Source: Adiantum capillus-veneris
Taxonomy: Eukaryota > Streptophyta > Polypodiopsida > Polypodiales > Pteridaceae
Direction: 5' to 3'
Assembly (NCBI GenBank): GCA_014529385.2
Contig: CM043944.1
Span: forward strand, 171,181,240-171,245,239
DNA: 64,000 bases
Positions 1 through 10,460 of the stretch are shown in pieces; position 1 is the stretch's first letter; every line of letters starts with the position of its first letter. Both the position numbers and the translations under genes were made by a program. Under the pieces are notes generated by a model. The model was not told where the DNA came from and did no database searches. It saw only the letters and a program-made list of their open reading frames with translations.

Positions 1-1950
1 CGAGGTAGGTTCAATTTGAAGTGCGTAAGGATAAATTAGTGGTAAGTATTTTGCAAAATTGGGATTGTTTAAACTCAATAAATCATCCATATATCTATAG
101 GTATGCCGAAAGAGTGTTAGGTCAATGGTAGTGTCTGTTGTCTCCAGCTGTTTCAGAATCCATTTGTACTCAAAAAAAGCAAGGTAGAGATTGCACATAA
201 CAGGTGAACACGAGAATCCCATAGGGATACCATGGATCTGTCGAAAGCATTGATTCCCTAATAAAACAAAGCAATTCTGAAATAACCATTCAATAATCAT
301 AATCAGACCAAACTGATTATAGTGATTTGGTGGTCCCTTATGTGCGTTTTTTACCCATCTAGGACTCCGGGTAAGTGAAATTGCGTGATATCCCATCAAA
401 CTTCTTCTTTCATAAACCCATTTAATAATCTGTTGTAGTACAGAAAACAGCCCCAAAGGTACAAATAGTGATATGTTTTCATAGCATTGTGTGATATCTG
501 CTGAAAACATGAAAAACATGCCCTGTGGTAGATTAATGAACACCTCAGTCGCGTTTTTTACTAGCCAAAAGTTATTTACTTGAAGCCCCGTGAAGGTTTT
601 AGCTGCTATAAACTTTTCTTCGCAGATATTGGTAAAGTCCGTGAGAATGAGATTGAGACGAGCAGTAATTACGTTTGTGGCGTGTAACATAATGCAATTC
701 GAGGCATCTGAAATCCACCTAAACTTGTGTTTGTGGCTCTTATACGTGGGAAATAGTAAAGGTAGTTTAGCACTATGAGTGTCTAGTTTTAAGTTAGTGA
801 AAAACCTAGGTACCGTATGGTTTCTTTTGGGCCCATTTCAGATAGAATGGAACTTTGGTCCCTTAAGTCTAGCCTCAGCTGCTATTTTGGCTAGGTGTTT
901 GCAGATAAGAGTAGGTATATGAGGGGCTTTGTCAAGTCCTACCATAAACCAATCCTGTTTTAGTTTATTTATCGTATAAAGCAGTGACGGAGATATCCAG
1001 GTTGTCTCCCGGCTTAACCATGTAGGTGGGATTGCTCCAATACATGTTTGAAAATATGAGAAAATATAATCAGAAAGTCTAGCATGTTGTAGACTTTCGA
1101 ATTTCAATAACTCGGCTATGTTAGCCAAGCAGGTAAGTAGGGCGGCAAAGGCCAAGTGTGGGTTTAAAGGTTGTAAGGGGATATGATTTAGACCTTTATT
1201 TAATAGGTCTTTGATTTCCTTTGAATCAATTAAAGATAGATCTGTAGTACAAACGTGTTGTCCAAACTCACCAAAATCCGAACAGTAGTCTTTAAAAAGA
1301 GAGCATATACACGATGGTTGTTTGTTAGAAGTCAAAAATTCTGTAGAGTATACAAAGTTCTTCAATGGTGGGTCAAAGGTCCAACAAAAAGTCAAATCAT
1401 CCAACATGTTAGTATTACCAAACAATTGTTGAAAGGCATTTTGCATCAAAGACTTTGGTGTAAAAAGATCAAAGAATCGATTCGAAAAATGGCAGCGAAT
1501 TAAACGCTTCTTCAGATACTCTTTTTTGCATAGAACCAGCTTCCCATAAGTAGTCCGCTTGATCTGAAAAAAGCAATACAATCAAGAGTTAAACATTTTC
1601 TTGATATGGAGATTCTTCCCTCTTCCTTTGACATAGCTTCTAGCTTTATTACGTCCTTCAGAAGACCCAGGTGTAGAGGAGGGGGATAAAAATGAGGTGA
1701 TGGAGTGAGAAGCAGAACTAGTCAACAGAGGCCTTTTAAGAGTGGGGGACTCATCCGCATCTAGTGATGGTTTGAGAAGGGATAGAATATGCTTGATCCC
1801 TTTAGAAGCACTAAGATTTGACAGTAAATGACTAGGTGCATCTAACTTTAGCTCCTTCAGAGCCTCATACATGAAATTCCTGAAGTGTAGATATGCAATT
1901 TGGGCTCGCACAGCTTCCTTAGCTTGGTCTCCAAGACATGAACAGATCAT
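1..1950 (-). pseudogene. PLE reverse transcriptase frame with two in-frame TGA codons
   Basis: One reading frame runs from the ATG at 1950 down to position 1 and is interrupted only by TGA at 1584-1582 and at 840-838. In order it shows a KGL motif (NKGLNHIP, 1200-1177) typical of the PLE N-terminus, an HK motif (KSHKHKFRW, about 744-715), a first catalytic Asp (FSADITQCYENISL, about 504-465), the GIPMGFSCSP turn (about 231-202) and the YMDD box (93-82). These motifs are spaced as in PLE RTs, which copy RNA at the insertion site. The stretch TTGCTTTTTTCAG just after the first TGA looks like a plant 3' splice site, so that stop could lie in an intron; PLEs are known to keep introns. Otherwise the copy is dead. 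The start and any intron are inference. Confidence 0.72.
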
Positions 1951-2966
1951 AGGTTAAAAATGCTCCTCCGTGTGTGATGGGAAGAGGTCCTCCAGATGGT
2001 TGAGAAGAAACCAGATGGCATGATCAAACCAGAGGATGTTGCTTTCACAGTCTGCTTTTGCATCCAAAGCTTACAAGCACACTTGATGTAGGGACGGTAG
2101 ATGTTCCAAATAGACTCAGAGTAGAATTCACTGCTTTGTTTAGAAAAGGTCATCGTCCCTTTGGTTCTGACATAGATGCCAGATATGACCGGGCATTTCC
2201 TTGAATCCAAGAAGTGCATACTGAAAGGTGCTTTTATTACATCACCTTTGTCCAAAAACTGAACACCTTTGAGGGTTTCCAGTCGACAGTCTTCACTAGT
2301 AGAGGCCGGTAGCGCTGCTAAGAAGACCCAAGTCTCTATAGAGATGGGTGCAACAAAAGCCTTGTTCTGAAGCTCCCAAAGCTGATGGTCAAGCTCAATT
2401 CCTTCAATTGCAATCTGTCTAGGAGGGAGGAAAGGAAAACATTTAGAGACTTTTGGAACCATATCAAGTAAAGAAGTTTCACTTGACGAGTTAAGTCCCT
2501 GTTGAAAGCTTTTTACCGCTTCGAGAGCCGCGTCATCTCTACAAAAAAGGCCTTTAGGAGCCTTAGTAGGATCGAAAGATTTAGTGGAAGCAAAACAAGA
2601 AGTGAGGCCACATAGTTTTCTAATAAAGTTATATAGGTCAGCTCCCTTAGCTGAGAATTGTAGCAGATCAGTTTTATGACTAATTTCAATAGTAGATAGA
2701 TTGGAAGCCAATCTCTGTAGATGAAGTAACCCTTCTTTTGAATCAGCAACCAGGTTGGCGAGGATCAAAAACCAGTCGTTGAAAGTCAATAGATTCATGA
2801 TCGAGTCATGGGCCTTTGTTACTTTAGAGTGTTGGTTCAGGAGGGAAATGGCTAAAGCATCTCGGATCAGTTTAATCACGAGCAGGGAAGCCGGAGAAAA
2901 GGGCAAGGTAGAAAGGTCAAGGGTAGCAGAGATAGGGATAATCTGAAGCCAGAAACAGGAAAATAT
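1947..2966 (-). CDS. Upstream ORF of the PLE, function unknown
   Basis: Open frame of about 339 codons between the stop at 2969-2967 and the TGA at 1949-1947. No ATG lies near its beginning; the first ATG is well inside (about residue 36 from 2906), so it may be spliced in from upstream or be 5'-incomplete. Its TGA overlaps the ATG of the RT frame in an ATGA (1950-1947), an arrangement compatible with termination-reinitiation. The product is rich in Leu, Ser and Lys and I recognise no domain. Being intact while the neighbouring RT frame has stops suggests either recent decay or a real second product of the element. No homologue can be named from sequence alone. Confidence 0.45.
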   Translation of the reverse strand: MFSCFWLQIIPISATLDLSTLPFSPASLLVIKLIRDALAISLLNQHSKVTKAHDSIMNLLTFNDWFLILANLVADSKEGLLHLQRLASNLSTIEISHKTDLLQFSAKGADLYNFIRKLCGLTSCFASTKSFDPTKAPKGLFCRDDAALEAVKSFQQGLNSSSETSLLDMVPKVSKCFPFLPPRQIAIEGIELDHQLWELQNKAFVAPISIETWVFLAALPASTSEDCRLETLKGVQFLDKGDVIKAPFSMHFLDSRKCPVISGIYVRTKGTMTFSKQSSEFYSESIWNIYRPYIKCACKLWMQKQTVKATSSGLIMPSGFFSTIWRTSSHHTRRSIFNL

Positions 2967-3954
2967 TAGTCAGATCCATAAGAGGAGTTGGTAAGTATTC
3001 CATCTTAACAACAACCAAGACAGAGGGTCATAACGGTTGTGTGGGATACTCCCTATCCAAGAAAATATGGTTGCAAGCCAAATCTTCGAAGGATAAAAAT
3101 CCTGTAGACTAGGTCCTGGTGCTCTAGGGCAGCCCGAGAGCCAAAAAGCACCCATGTGCTTAAGGAGAGAGAGTTTTAACTATTAACGGTATACATAACA
3201 CATGAGATATTCTACAAAGACCATGGCCTACAGATACAGTACAAAGTCATGTATTACTTTTGACAGTTTATCCAAAGCAAATACATCATAGTAACAGGCC
3301 ATTTAAAGGGTAGGAAGGTCCTGTTATAGTCCAATAGTTATAGGTACACCACTTCTTCTTCTAAATCAATAGCCAAGGAAAGGACACCCTTACCTGCATA
3401 CACAGTAAGAAAACAAACCATTCGTTAGCTTCCAAACAACATTGCAGGTAACTAGGGTGACCTAGTTGTCATCCATGTCACCAAGGTATCAGAAAAAGAA
3501 AAACATGCTGCTAGGGTTCAAAGTGATTAGTAATATTTATTTCCAGAAAAACTTTCCAGTTTTAGTTCAAGTTTATTTCTTTTCTTCCGAAGTTTTAAAT
3601 GAAGTTTTTATAGCCCAGAATATTGTTCATGCTATACCAATTGTTTCTTATGTTATTGTGAAGTCAGGTTTTAGTATTTTTTAATCAAATTCAACAATCA
3701 TTGGCATAACCGTCTCTTCTACCAGTATTTCCATCATCAAAAAAGTTCCAAAAAAGCTAGTTTAGTGAGTTATAGCAATCTTTCAGTCACATCTTCTCTT
3801 CAAAAGCACCCACAGTAATGATTCGAGACCATAATCAACAGAAAGAAGCACCTTTTACCATCAGCCATTCATTTAGGCAGTAGTTTAATCTGCCAGCATT
3901 TCCAGTCGAAAAAGCCAGTCAACTTTATCCAATATACTACTGCTAGATAGTGTT
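2967..3954. other. No recognisable gene
   Basis: AT-rich sequence with only short chance ORFs on both strands. It may be the 5' untranslated part of the PLE, which is transcribed leftward from here, but no promoter or splice signal is clear. Confidence 0.4.
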
Positions 3955-4960
3955 AAGAGTCGGGAAAAAAACCCGTCGGCACAAAAACCAGTCAAGACCA
4001 GCAAGGGATAACTTACCTTTACATGTATCCATCATTGGCATGGATCTTCATAAATTCGAACATAATATGATAACCTAGATCAGCAAGGCTAGCTAACCCT
4101 TGCATATATCAGTCATCAGCAAGGGTCCTCACAGAATCTAACATGATCCGAGACCATAATCAGCTGAAAGAAGAAAATGATCTGAGACCATAATCCGAGA
4201 TCATGATCAGCAGAGAGAAGAACATAATTCGAGACCATAATCGAACAAGATCCAGTCGGAAAAATCCGGTCATCCTATCACTATACCACTACCAAATATT
4301 GACAAGATTCGGAAAAAAACCAGTTGGCAAAAAAACCCGTTAGGCCCAGCATAAGATAGCTTACCCATACATGTATCACTCAACTGCAAGGATCCTTACA
4401 AAATCAAATAGTTTATCTTAGTTCAACCCCTGATTATACACAACAATGACCAAATACTGCTAAGAGTCAATGTATATCAAATCCAAAAAGTCGGGTAAAA
4501 CCAGTCGGCAAAAAAAACCCATCGGCAGAAAAAAACCAGTCAAGCCTAACATCCGATAGCTTACTCATCGGCAAGGATCCTCACCCAGTCAAACATATAA
4601 TCTCAGTCCAACCCCTGATTACACACACCTTTACCATATACTGCTAAGAGTTAAGGTATATCAAGCCCAACCCCTCGAATTGAGGGAGAAGAGCAGTCTA
4701 GCAACACGAGATTGCCATATAGTGCCAAGAGTCAAGGTATATCATTCCTAAAGATTCTGTCAGTTGTAAATGTACAGCAAATCAGTCGGTCAAAAAGTAC
4801 CCAGTTTAGTCCATCATAGGATATCCCTTCCTCTCATACATCAACCCATCGGCAAGGATTATCATATAGTCGAACAATCCACCTTAGCCCAACCATTGAT
4901 TTGACATCTCACTATCAACTAGAGTCAAGGTAAGTCAAGCCCAACTCCCTTTCCTCAGAT
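3955..4960. repeat. Degenerate direct repeats with an ACCAGTC/CCCGTCGGC core
   Basis: The block GTCGGG-AAAAA-CCAGT-CGGC followed by GATAGCTTACC and ATCGGCAAGGATC recurs near 3961, 4308, 4490 and 4780, with spacings of roughly 347, 182 and 290 bp. A second motif, GAGACCATAATC, recurs between 3825 and 4245. Copies are diverged and truncated. They lie just upstream of the leftward PLE. Confidence 0.6.
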
Positions 4961-6091
4961 ATAAGAGCAGTCCAACCGGCTGTGACCACTCTTTGCCTCA
5001 TATAATACTACACATTGGATATAATGATCAGTGTATCAGTCCAAAACTACTGATTAGACTAGTCCTTACCTGATAATGCCAAAAGTTTCTAAGTTCCCCA
5101 TTTAGAAGTAGCAAGTGCATATAGATTAATTCGCATAGTTCAAAACTGAATCAGGTGTAACCAACAGCAGTGAAAAACCAAAAACAACTTTTATTCTATT
5201 CACATAATGTCAAAGCAAACCATACCCAAAAATGCCTTTTAGTAAAAAAACACACAGGTACCTCTGTCGATTCGGCCAATGATTTTTTGTTGGGAGCCAT
5301 CACCAAAAGACTTGCAGGGATGAATCCTCTCACCCACAGTATAGTGTGTGCAACAGGATTGCAAAAGACAAGGTGAAATTTCTCACACCCTTACCCACTT
5401 AGTGTATGCAAAAACATGAAAGGATAGAATACCATATGCTTAATGGAAGCTAAGTGAGCATTATGCTCACCTTTATAAGGTATTGACAGGCTTTGCAGAC
5501 TCCCGTTGTCGGCCGTGGAGCCCCCTCATGAGCACATGGAGCCTGGCCGTGCATTAGAATGCCCACCCAGCGCGCAGGGGCGATGTTAGTCGCATGCACC
5601 CAAAATCAACAAGCGGCGTTCACAATATCCGCAGAGAGGCACGATTCCCTGTCACGCCGCACTATGCCATCAAGTGAGCTTTATGACCCTTCCCTCAAAT
5701 AGTACACGACCCAGATAAAGCAGGTGCCCAAAAAAAAAAATCATTATTTTTCCAACCACCTTGTGGCCAAACCTTGTTCCCACGGTAAAAAGTTACCATA
5801 TGATAATAAACAATCACCTACACGACCCAAATCACCACGAGGATACTATAATTATTCCCAAGCTTTGAAAGAGGGAGAGGGAAGCCTAGTCGGGCCATGG
5901 GGTCATTATCCGATAGTTTTAAGAGCACAGTTATATAACAGTCAAAGAAAAGGAAAGTAAAAAAAGATAAACAGAGAGAGAAGATGAGATACGGCTATCC
6001 ACTCACATAATGAATCAGTTCAGGGGTTGAGCTAGTGTTAGTCCAAGCCAGAGGTAGGATGTGGTACAACAAATCCTGTTATAGTAAGTAT
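4961..6091. other. No recognisable gene; one GC-rich patch
   Basis: Mostly AT-rich. A distinctly GC-rich patch lies at about 5505-5665. ORFs at 5170-5376 and 5724-5960 have no recognisable domain and look like chance frames. Confidence 0.4.
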
Positions 6092-6111
6092 AGAGAGAGA
6101 GAGAGAGAGAG
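6092..6111. repeat. (AG)n microsatellite
   Basis: About ten AG dinucleotides, directly at the truncated end of the neighbouring Copia gag relic. Confidence 0.9.
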
Positions 6112-6119
6112 AATAAAGT

Positions 6120-6773
6120 TGAGAAGAGAGGAAAGAATCTTTTTAAAATCTCATCCTTCCTCTTGTTTCCACTGACAATGCAACACTTGATGATTCACCT
6201 GTGTTTCTCCTCCACATTTCCTCGATTAAGAGAACACCCACAACATCATCAAACTTGAGAGTATTTGCACGAGAGAGAGTTACTTACAACCATCACAAGG
6301 CTGTCCCAACTATTTGGTAAAGACGATAGTATAAGGAGAGCTTGCACTTCATCGTCGAAGTTGAGCTTCACTGATCGAAGTTGACTTATGTTGGTGTTGA
6401 AGTCATCTAGATATTCTGCAATCGTACCACTCTTTGCCATTTTTAGATTGAACAGCTACTTCATGAGAAATACCTTATTGGATGTTGATGGTTTCTCGTA
6501 GAGGCTATCAAGAGACTTCATCAAGTCCTTCGTAGTCTTCATCTCTAAAACATTGAAGGCCACCATTGACGCCAAGCATAGTCAGATTGTTCCCAACGCC
6601 TTTCGGTCAAGGAAGATCCAAGATTCATTTGCCATCATTGTGGGCTTCTTTGTAAGACCACCTAGTGATAAGTAAAGATCCTTTTGGTAGAGGTAGTCTT
6701 CAATTTGCATCCTCTAGTATTGGTAGTTTTAGCCGTTGAACTTCTCGATCTTGAGCTTACCTTCCTCTACCAT
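6120..6773 (-). pseudogene. Copia gag (UBN2-type) relic
   Basis: Read on the minus strand from the ATG at 6773, the frame gives the usual start of plant Copia gag (MVEEGKLKIEKFNG), then YLYQKDLYL, KSLDSLYEKPSTSNKVFLMK, the conserved FNTNISQL...FDDEVQALLILSSLP block (6440-6249) and a VVGVLLIEEMWRR-like tail. Several stop codons and shifts interrupt it. Gag normally forms the particle shell of the retrotransposon. The relic ends near 6120 at an AG microsatellite, so nucleic-acid-binding knuckle, protease and pol are missing. It sits directly downstream of a primer binding site and LTR in the same orientation (6833-7400), which confirms the 5' end of one element. Confidence 0.75.
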
Positions 6774-6832
6774 CACTCCCACTCAATTAAAGAAATCTTT
6801 TCCTTTGAATATTTTAGCTACGAGCAAACCCC

Positions 6833-6844
6833 GCTCTAATACCA
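6833..6844 (-). promoter_or_regulatory. Primer binding site (tRNA-iMet type)
   Basis: Minus strand TGGTATTAGAGC, one mismatch from the common TGGTATCAGAGC that pairs with the 3' end of initiator Met tRNA. Two bases separate it from the LTR end at 6847. Confidence 0.75.
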
Positions 6845-6846
6845 GT

Positions 6847-7400
6847 TGTTAGGAATAAAGACGTAGCTAAATAAATATTGAAGTGGTTTACATAATGGAG
6901 AGAGGTAATTTTCAAGCACAAGAAAGATAATAGAGAGAGAGAGAGAGAGCATGATATACGTGGCTCACCCAATTGTGGGCTATGTCCACGGGTAAGCAAC
7001 AACTGAATGGCTTTGCATTTCAAACTAGAAGTAGGTTACAAAGGGATTAGCAACCCTTTATGGAACTCCCACCTTGCTTCACTCTCTTACACCACCTCAC
7101 ATACCCTTCAATGAATTACATTTTTTGTGTGTAGAAGAGGCATTCTTTTATAGGCCAAAAGGGCTATCCTCTCTCATGAGAGACACCCGTGTATGTAGCT
7201 ACCCTTGTGCAGACAAGTTCAAGTTGAACTCTCCAATGCGTCCATGTGTGGCCATCCGACAAGTCCGCTTGAAACTCGTCCATGTGCCCATGTGTAACTA
7301 TATCCAAGTTCGCATGAAATTTGTCCACCAATCATTGAATTGGCCACCAACCCTTGCAAATGTGCATTTTTTAGAATAAAAATTACAAGGGGTGAATCAC
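6847..7400 (-). mobile_element. Copia 5' LTR (outer edge uncertain)
   Basis: Begins TGTTAGGAATAAAG on the plus strand, i.e. ends ...CTAACA on the minus strand, next to the primer binding site. A TATA box (TATAAAAG, minus, 7152-7145) sits inside. The upstream edge of the LTR was not resolved because no second copy is present; about 7400 is where an unrelated Copia fragment begins. Confidence 0.6.
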
Positions 7401-7416
7401 GCTCCATACTTAGCAT

Positions 7417-7626
7417 GCAGTTGCGAGGAACCTAGTTTTTCATTTTCGCACAAAGCACATTGAGGTGCATGATCACTATGTCAGAGAGAGACTCTCAACG
7501 GGAGATATCATCATGGCTTATGTGTTGACACAGGTCAACCTTGTAGATCTTTTAACAAAGGCATTGCCTTGTGAGAAGTTTTAAGCTTTTCGTAAAGCCT
7601 TGGGCTTGCTTCCCTTTGTGGATTGA
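7417..7626 (+). pseudogene. Copia RNase H C-terminus relic
   Basis: The frame gives ARNLVFHFRTKHIEVHDHYV, then a VDLLTKALP motif and the tail AFRKALGLLPFVD with a stop. This matches residues 1334-1396 of the intact Copia polyprotein at 18179-22360 (TKHIEVHYHYVRE, ADLFTKAL, FRKALGLL). One in-frame TAA near 7582 breaks it. RNase H removes the RNA strand during reverse transcription. A polypurine tract and 3' LTR follow directly, so this is the 3' end of a plus-strand Copia element, unrelated in orientation to the gag relic on its left. Confidence 0.8.
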
Positions 7627-7691
7627 TCATGTTTTCAGAGCCTCGCAGTTCCCTATACACTATGTGCTAGCTCTCATTCACCGCATCACTC

Positions 7692-7703
7692 TGAAGGGGG
7701 ATT
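7692..7703 (+). promoter_or_regulatory. Polypurine tract
   Basis: GAAGGGGGATT directly before the LTR; it primes plus-strand DNA synthesis in LTR elements. The intact Copia element has the near-identical tract at 22397-22407. Confidence 0.75.
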
Positions 7704-7955
7704 TGGTGACATATATATGGTAGTGATGTGTGTGAACACATCACTACCATATATATGTGAACACACTCAAGACCATCGGGGGCATTTTTTCCCTCACCAG
7801 GAGGTTTTTCCCCCCGTGCATTGTATATACGCCCATCATTCTAGAACTAACTTATCTTTCCATTGTGTAATAAGCAGTATACTCTCTATTATGTGCCTTG
7901 AGCTTCTTCATCTTATCCAATTTGTGTGTGTTTCTTTGCAACCCTAATTCCAACA
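7704..7955 (+). mobile_element. Copia 3' LTR (about 252 bp)
   Basis: Starts TGGTGACATATATATGG after the polypurine tract and ends ATTCCAACA. Its layout and CACCAGG...GGTTTTTCCCCC block resemble the 285-bp LTR at 17495-17779, so it belongs to a related Copia family. The start could be 7704 or 7707. Its first 55 bp include a perfect hairpin. Confidence 0.7.
7709..7758. repeat. Perfect 23-bp inverted repeat with 4-base loop
   Basis: Arm 7709-7731, loop GTGA, arm 7736-7758; all 23 pairs match. It lies in the U3 end of the Copia LTR and looks like an inverted duplication of the LTR start. Confidence 0.95.
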
Positions 7956-8727
7956 ATGCAAGCAAGCAACAGTTGGTCAAAATTTGCCCACATCCATGAT
8001 ATACATTGTTGTGTTGTGCACAAGAATCCATAGCTAGATTCACCATCTCATACACCACTAGAACTTCCCACACAACATATAACATGTGGAATAGTTCTCA
8101 AGCTCTCTTAAGAGAGCACATGTCATTGTCTTCATTACAACATGCACTCATTGATATCCCCTCAATATGAATTTTACATATACAAACATTCCATAAAAAC
8201 TAGTATGATGTTTCAAAAGGTTGAGAACTTGAGATAATAGTATGTCAATAATGTGTGAGTTGAAAAATGTAGAAAGCTTATCATAGGATTCCTATGACAT
8301 GGTACCCTACGGTGCTTGAGGAATGTAGTACTCTCCTATGAAGCAACATAGAACCGCACCTTCTTTCTATTTTGTGTTGCTCGCTTCACACATCCACAAT
8401 CACAAGGGGCTCATTGCATCCAAAAGGCATGTGTTGATAGTAGACAACGTGTTCTCCATCACTGCTATTAGCTACTTGGGCAAGTAGTCCCTGACAGAGA
8501 GCTAGAGTAGTGGAAATAGATGGGAAAGATGGAGCCACAATGGTTGCAACACCAACTATGGAATTCTCCTATAAGGTGCTAGCTGAGAGACGCTTGAAGA
8601 AGTGCTTTCTATGTCACAAAGTGATTCCAGACATTTCTACAATGTTGTTAGCTATTCATATTGTACTTAGGCTGCCGAGTTGTAGAAGGGGAGAGATGTG
8701 AGAGTGCGTGTGTGCAAAAGCATGAGA
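7956..8727. other. No recognisable gene; possible LTR sequence
   Basis: AT-rich. Because a primer binding site follows at 8847 with an LTR-like CA end at about 8844, part of this stretch may be the 5' LTR of another element, but its start was not found. Confidence 0.35.
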
Positions 8728-8753
8728 TGAGAGAGAGAGAGAGAGAGAGAGAG
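8728..8753. repeat. (GA)n microsatellite
   Basis: About 13 GA units. Confidence 0.9.
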
Positions 8754-8846
8754 ACAATTGACACAACAAACATTGGTATGGGGAAGAGGGGGCCATCAAC
8801 CCCCTTGACTACCAGAACATGAGACCTGTACAATGTCAATCTCATA

Positions 8847-8858
8847 TGGTATCAGAGC
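8847..8858 (+). promoter_or_regulatory. Primer binding site (tRNA-iMet type)
   Basis: Exact TGGTATCAGAGC two bases after an LTR-like ...AATCTCA end. No gag frame follows; a long TC microsatellite starts about 110 bp downstream, so the element is eroded. Confidence 0.6.
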
Positions 8859-8964
8859 ACAACTCTTCATGGTCTGGGTGCATCACCTTCCTGCATGAGG
8901 TTCTCCTCCCGAGGGCTGGATCAACCAACATTTTTGCAATATCTAGGTAGCGTTTTGTGTTCTT

Positions 8965-8966
<2 letters not shown>

Positions 8967-9054
<88 letters not shown>
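8967..9054. repeat. (TC)44 microsatellite
   Basis: 88 bp of uninterrupted TC. All ORFs predicted across it (Ser-Leu or Arg-Glu runs) are artefacts. Confidence 0.97.
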
Positions 9055-9058
<4 letters not shown>

Positions 9059-9636
9059 CCTCTCTCACGCTTGCACACACGCATGCACTCTCACGAGAGA
9101 TACATGGAGGGGAGAGAAAAAGGAGAATCAAATCTCGAAATTTTGTTAGCAAGGACAATTGACTACTTTGAGGAAGCAAGATGTATGTTGGAGGAGGGTA
9201 CCGTGGCAATCAACTTGTGATTGAAGAGAGCCCGCTCATATTTAACGGAGGTGAAGAAACTTGAGGCTGGCGATGGCAGGCGGAGAAGATGAGGTTAGAA
9301 ATTTCAGTGTGTAGCACACCATGACCCAAAGCCACCATTGCCTACCACATAGAAGGCGACTACATATTGGTCACCCTTGGCAACTTTTGACCAACTGTGC
9401 AAGTCAAAGTTGTCAGCTTCCTAACCCTCACTCACCAGTGGAGCCTTCAATTCTTCCTAGCCCATTACCATGGCCTCCCTACCTACATGCAACCTCAACG
9501 ACATTTGCAAGCCTTGCACCCATGCGCATATTATTCGCTAGCAGTTGGTACAACCATTAAAGGGCTACTTCCTCTATTATTCAAGACCTAGGATGTTGTT
9601 CTTTGTTCAAATCTCTAGGCAAGTAGAATGTGATGC

Positions 9637-9638
<2 letters not shown>
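9055..9638. other. No recognisable gene
   Basis: Short overlapping frames only; presumably eroded internal sequence of the element whose primer binding site is at 8847. Confidence 0.35.
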
Positions 9639-9674
<36 letters not shown>

Positions 9675-9691
9675 ATGTGTGTGTGTGTGTG

Positions 9692-9725
<34 letters not shown>
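9639..9725. repeat. Compound (TG)n-(GA)n microsatellite
   Basis: TG run with a GCGTA interruption (9639-9692) followed by about 16 GA units (9694-9725). Confidence 0.95.
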
Positions 9726-9727
<2 letters not shown>

Positions 9728-9744
9728 GAAGTTGATGAAGTGGA

Positions 9745-10077
9745 TGATGGGAATGGGATCATGCTAGCTAGGGTGGATGAAAGAGAAACATCGTGCACAC
9801 AAGTGAGTGTGTGTAGGCAAGATTATCACTCTAAGCGAATTAAGTTCCAAGATGAATTAGCTTGGACTCATAAACACGACCTTGAGTTGTAGTTATTAAG
9901 CCATCACGAGCTCACCATAAACAAGAGAGAGATGTAATGCAAAATGGAATGACTTTGCTTGATTATAAAATGAGCTTTAAGTAGATCTACAACCTTGCAC
10001 CATTGCATGTGGGATAATTCCTCCGCTTCTCTCCTTGACTCATACTTTAGTGACTATAGGACAAAGCTCACACCTTC
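9745..10077 (-). mobile_element. LTR copy related to 28890-29222
   Basis: Starts TGATGGGAATGGGATC and stays alignable to 28890-29222 for about 330 bp, with shared blocks such as GAGAAACATCGTGCACACAA and AAGCTCACACCT. The other copy is followed by a primer binding site on the minus strand, which gives the orientation. Here no primer binding site is present, so this is the other LTR of a different insertion or a solo LTR. Confidence 0.65.
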
Positions 10078-10249
10078 CAATCCTCCCCTTGAGGTTTGGG
10101 CTAGGACAATACATTGGTTATCCACTAAGGATGACACATAGTATCCACACAGGATGTCAATACATATCCACTAAGGATGACAAATCCACAAAGGATGACA
10201 AAAAATTCCTCCCCTTGAAGAGAGGCTACAATCTTCATAGTATGTCGTT

Positions 10250-10460
10250 GCTGTAGACCAGGTTGTTCTTGCCTTGGTCTTCGTCTTCTTCTTCGTCCTC
10301 TACTATGTGAGATGATCCTCTGGCAGGCTTCTTACCTTTGTAGTGTGTACCATTCTCCCACAATCGTAGCACTTCTTTACACTTGATGATGAGGATGCAA
10401 CAAAAGCTCCTCCTGATGAAGTAATATTTCTCCCTTGCTTCTTCTCCTTGGACATTTAAG
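10250..10460 (-). pseudogene. Retrotransposon gag zinc-knuckle relic
   Basis: Minus strand shows SKEKKQGRN, then KKCYDCGRMVH (10378-10345), the first half of a CCHC knuckle of the CX2CX4HX4C type; the last Cys is lost by a shift. An acidic EDEEEDED tail follows. Such knuckles bind the element RNA in Copia gag. It is short, broken and has no neighbouring pol. Confidence 0.45.

Larger units (their letters stand above)
1..2966 (-). mobile_element. Penelope-like retroelement, cut by the window edge
   Basis: The minus strand holds two adjacent reading frames: an upstream ORF (2966-1947) and a reverse-transcriptase frame (1950-1). The RT matches the Penelope-like order of motifs rather than LTR or LINE RT. 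The downstream part of the element, where a GIY-YIG endonuclease would lie in canonical PLEs, is off the window, so endonuclease presence cannot be judged. The 5' boundary was not found; degenerate repeats lie upstream at 3955-4960. Endonuclease-deficient PLEs are known from published work in some non-flowering plants. Confidence 0.7.

Noticed and set aside
838-1581. The two PLE TGA codons as selenocysteine or a recoded genetic code
   Set aside because: No stem-loop for selenocysteine is visible, and the intact Copia frame in the same window ends in TGA normally. Mutation or splicing is simpler.
8842-9220. Overlapping ORFs rich in Ser-Leu or Arg-Glu on both strands
   Set aside because: They are translations of the (TC)44 microsatellite in every frame, not genes. 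The same holds at 9545-9892, 30533-30927 and 44439-44761, apart from the short 30629-30748 exon candidate.
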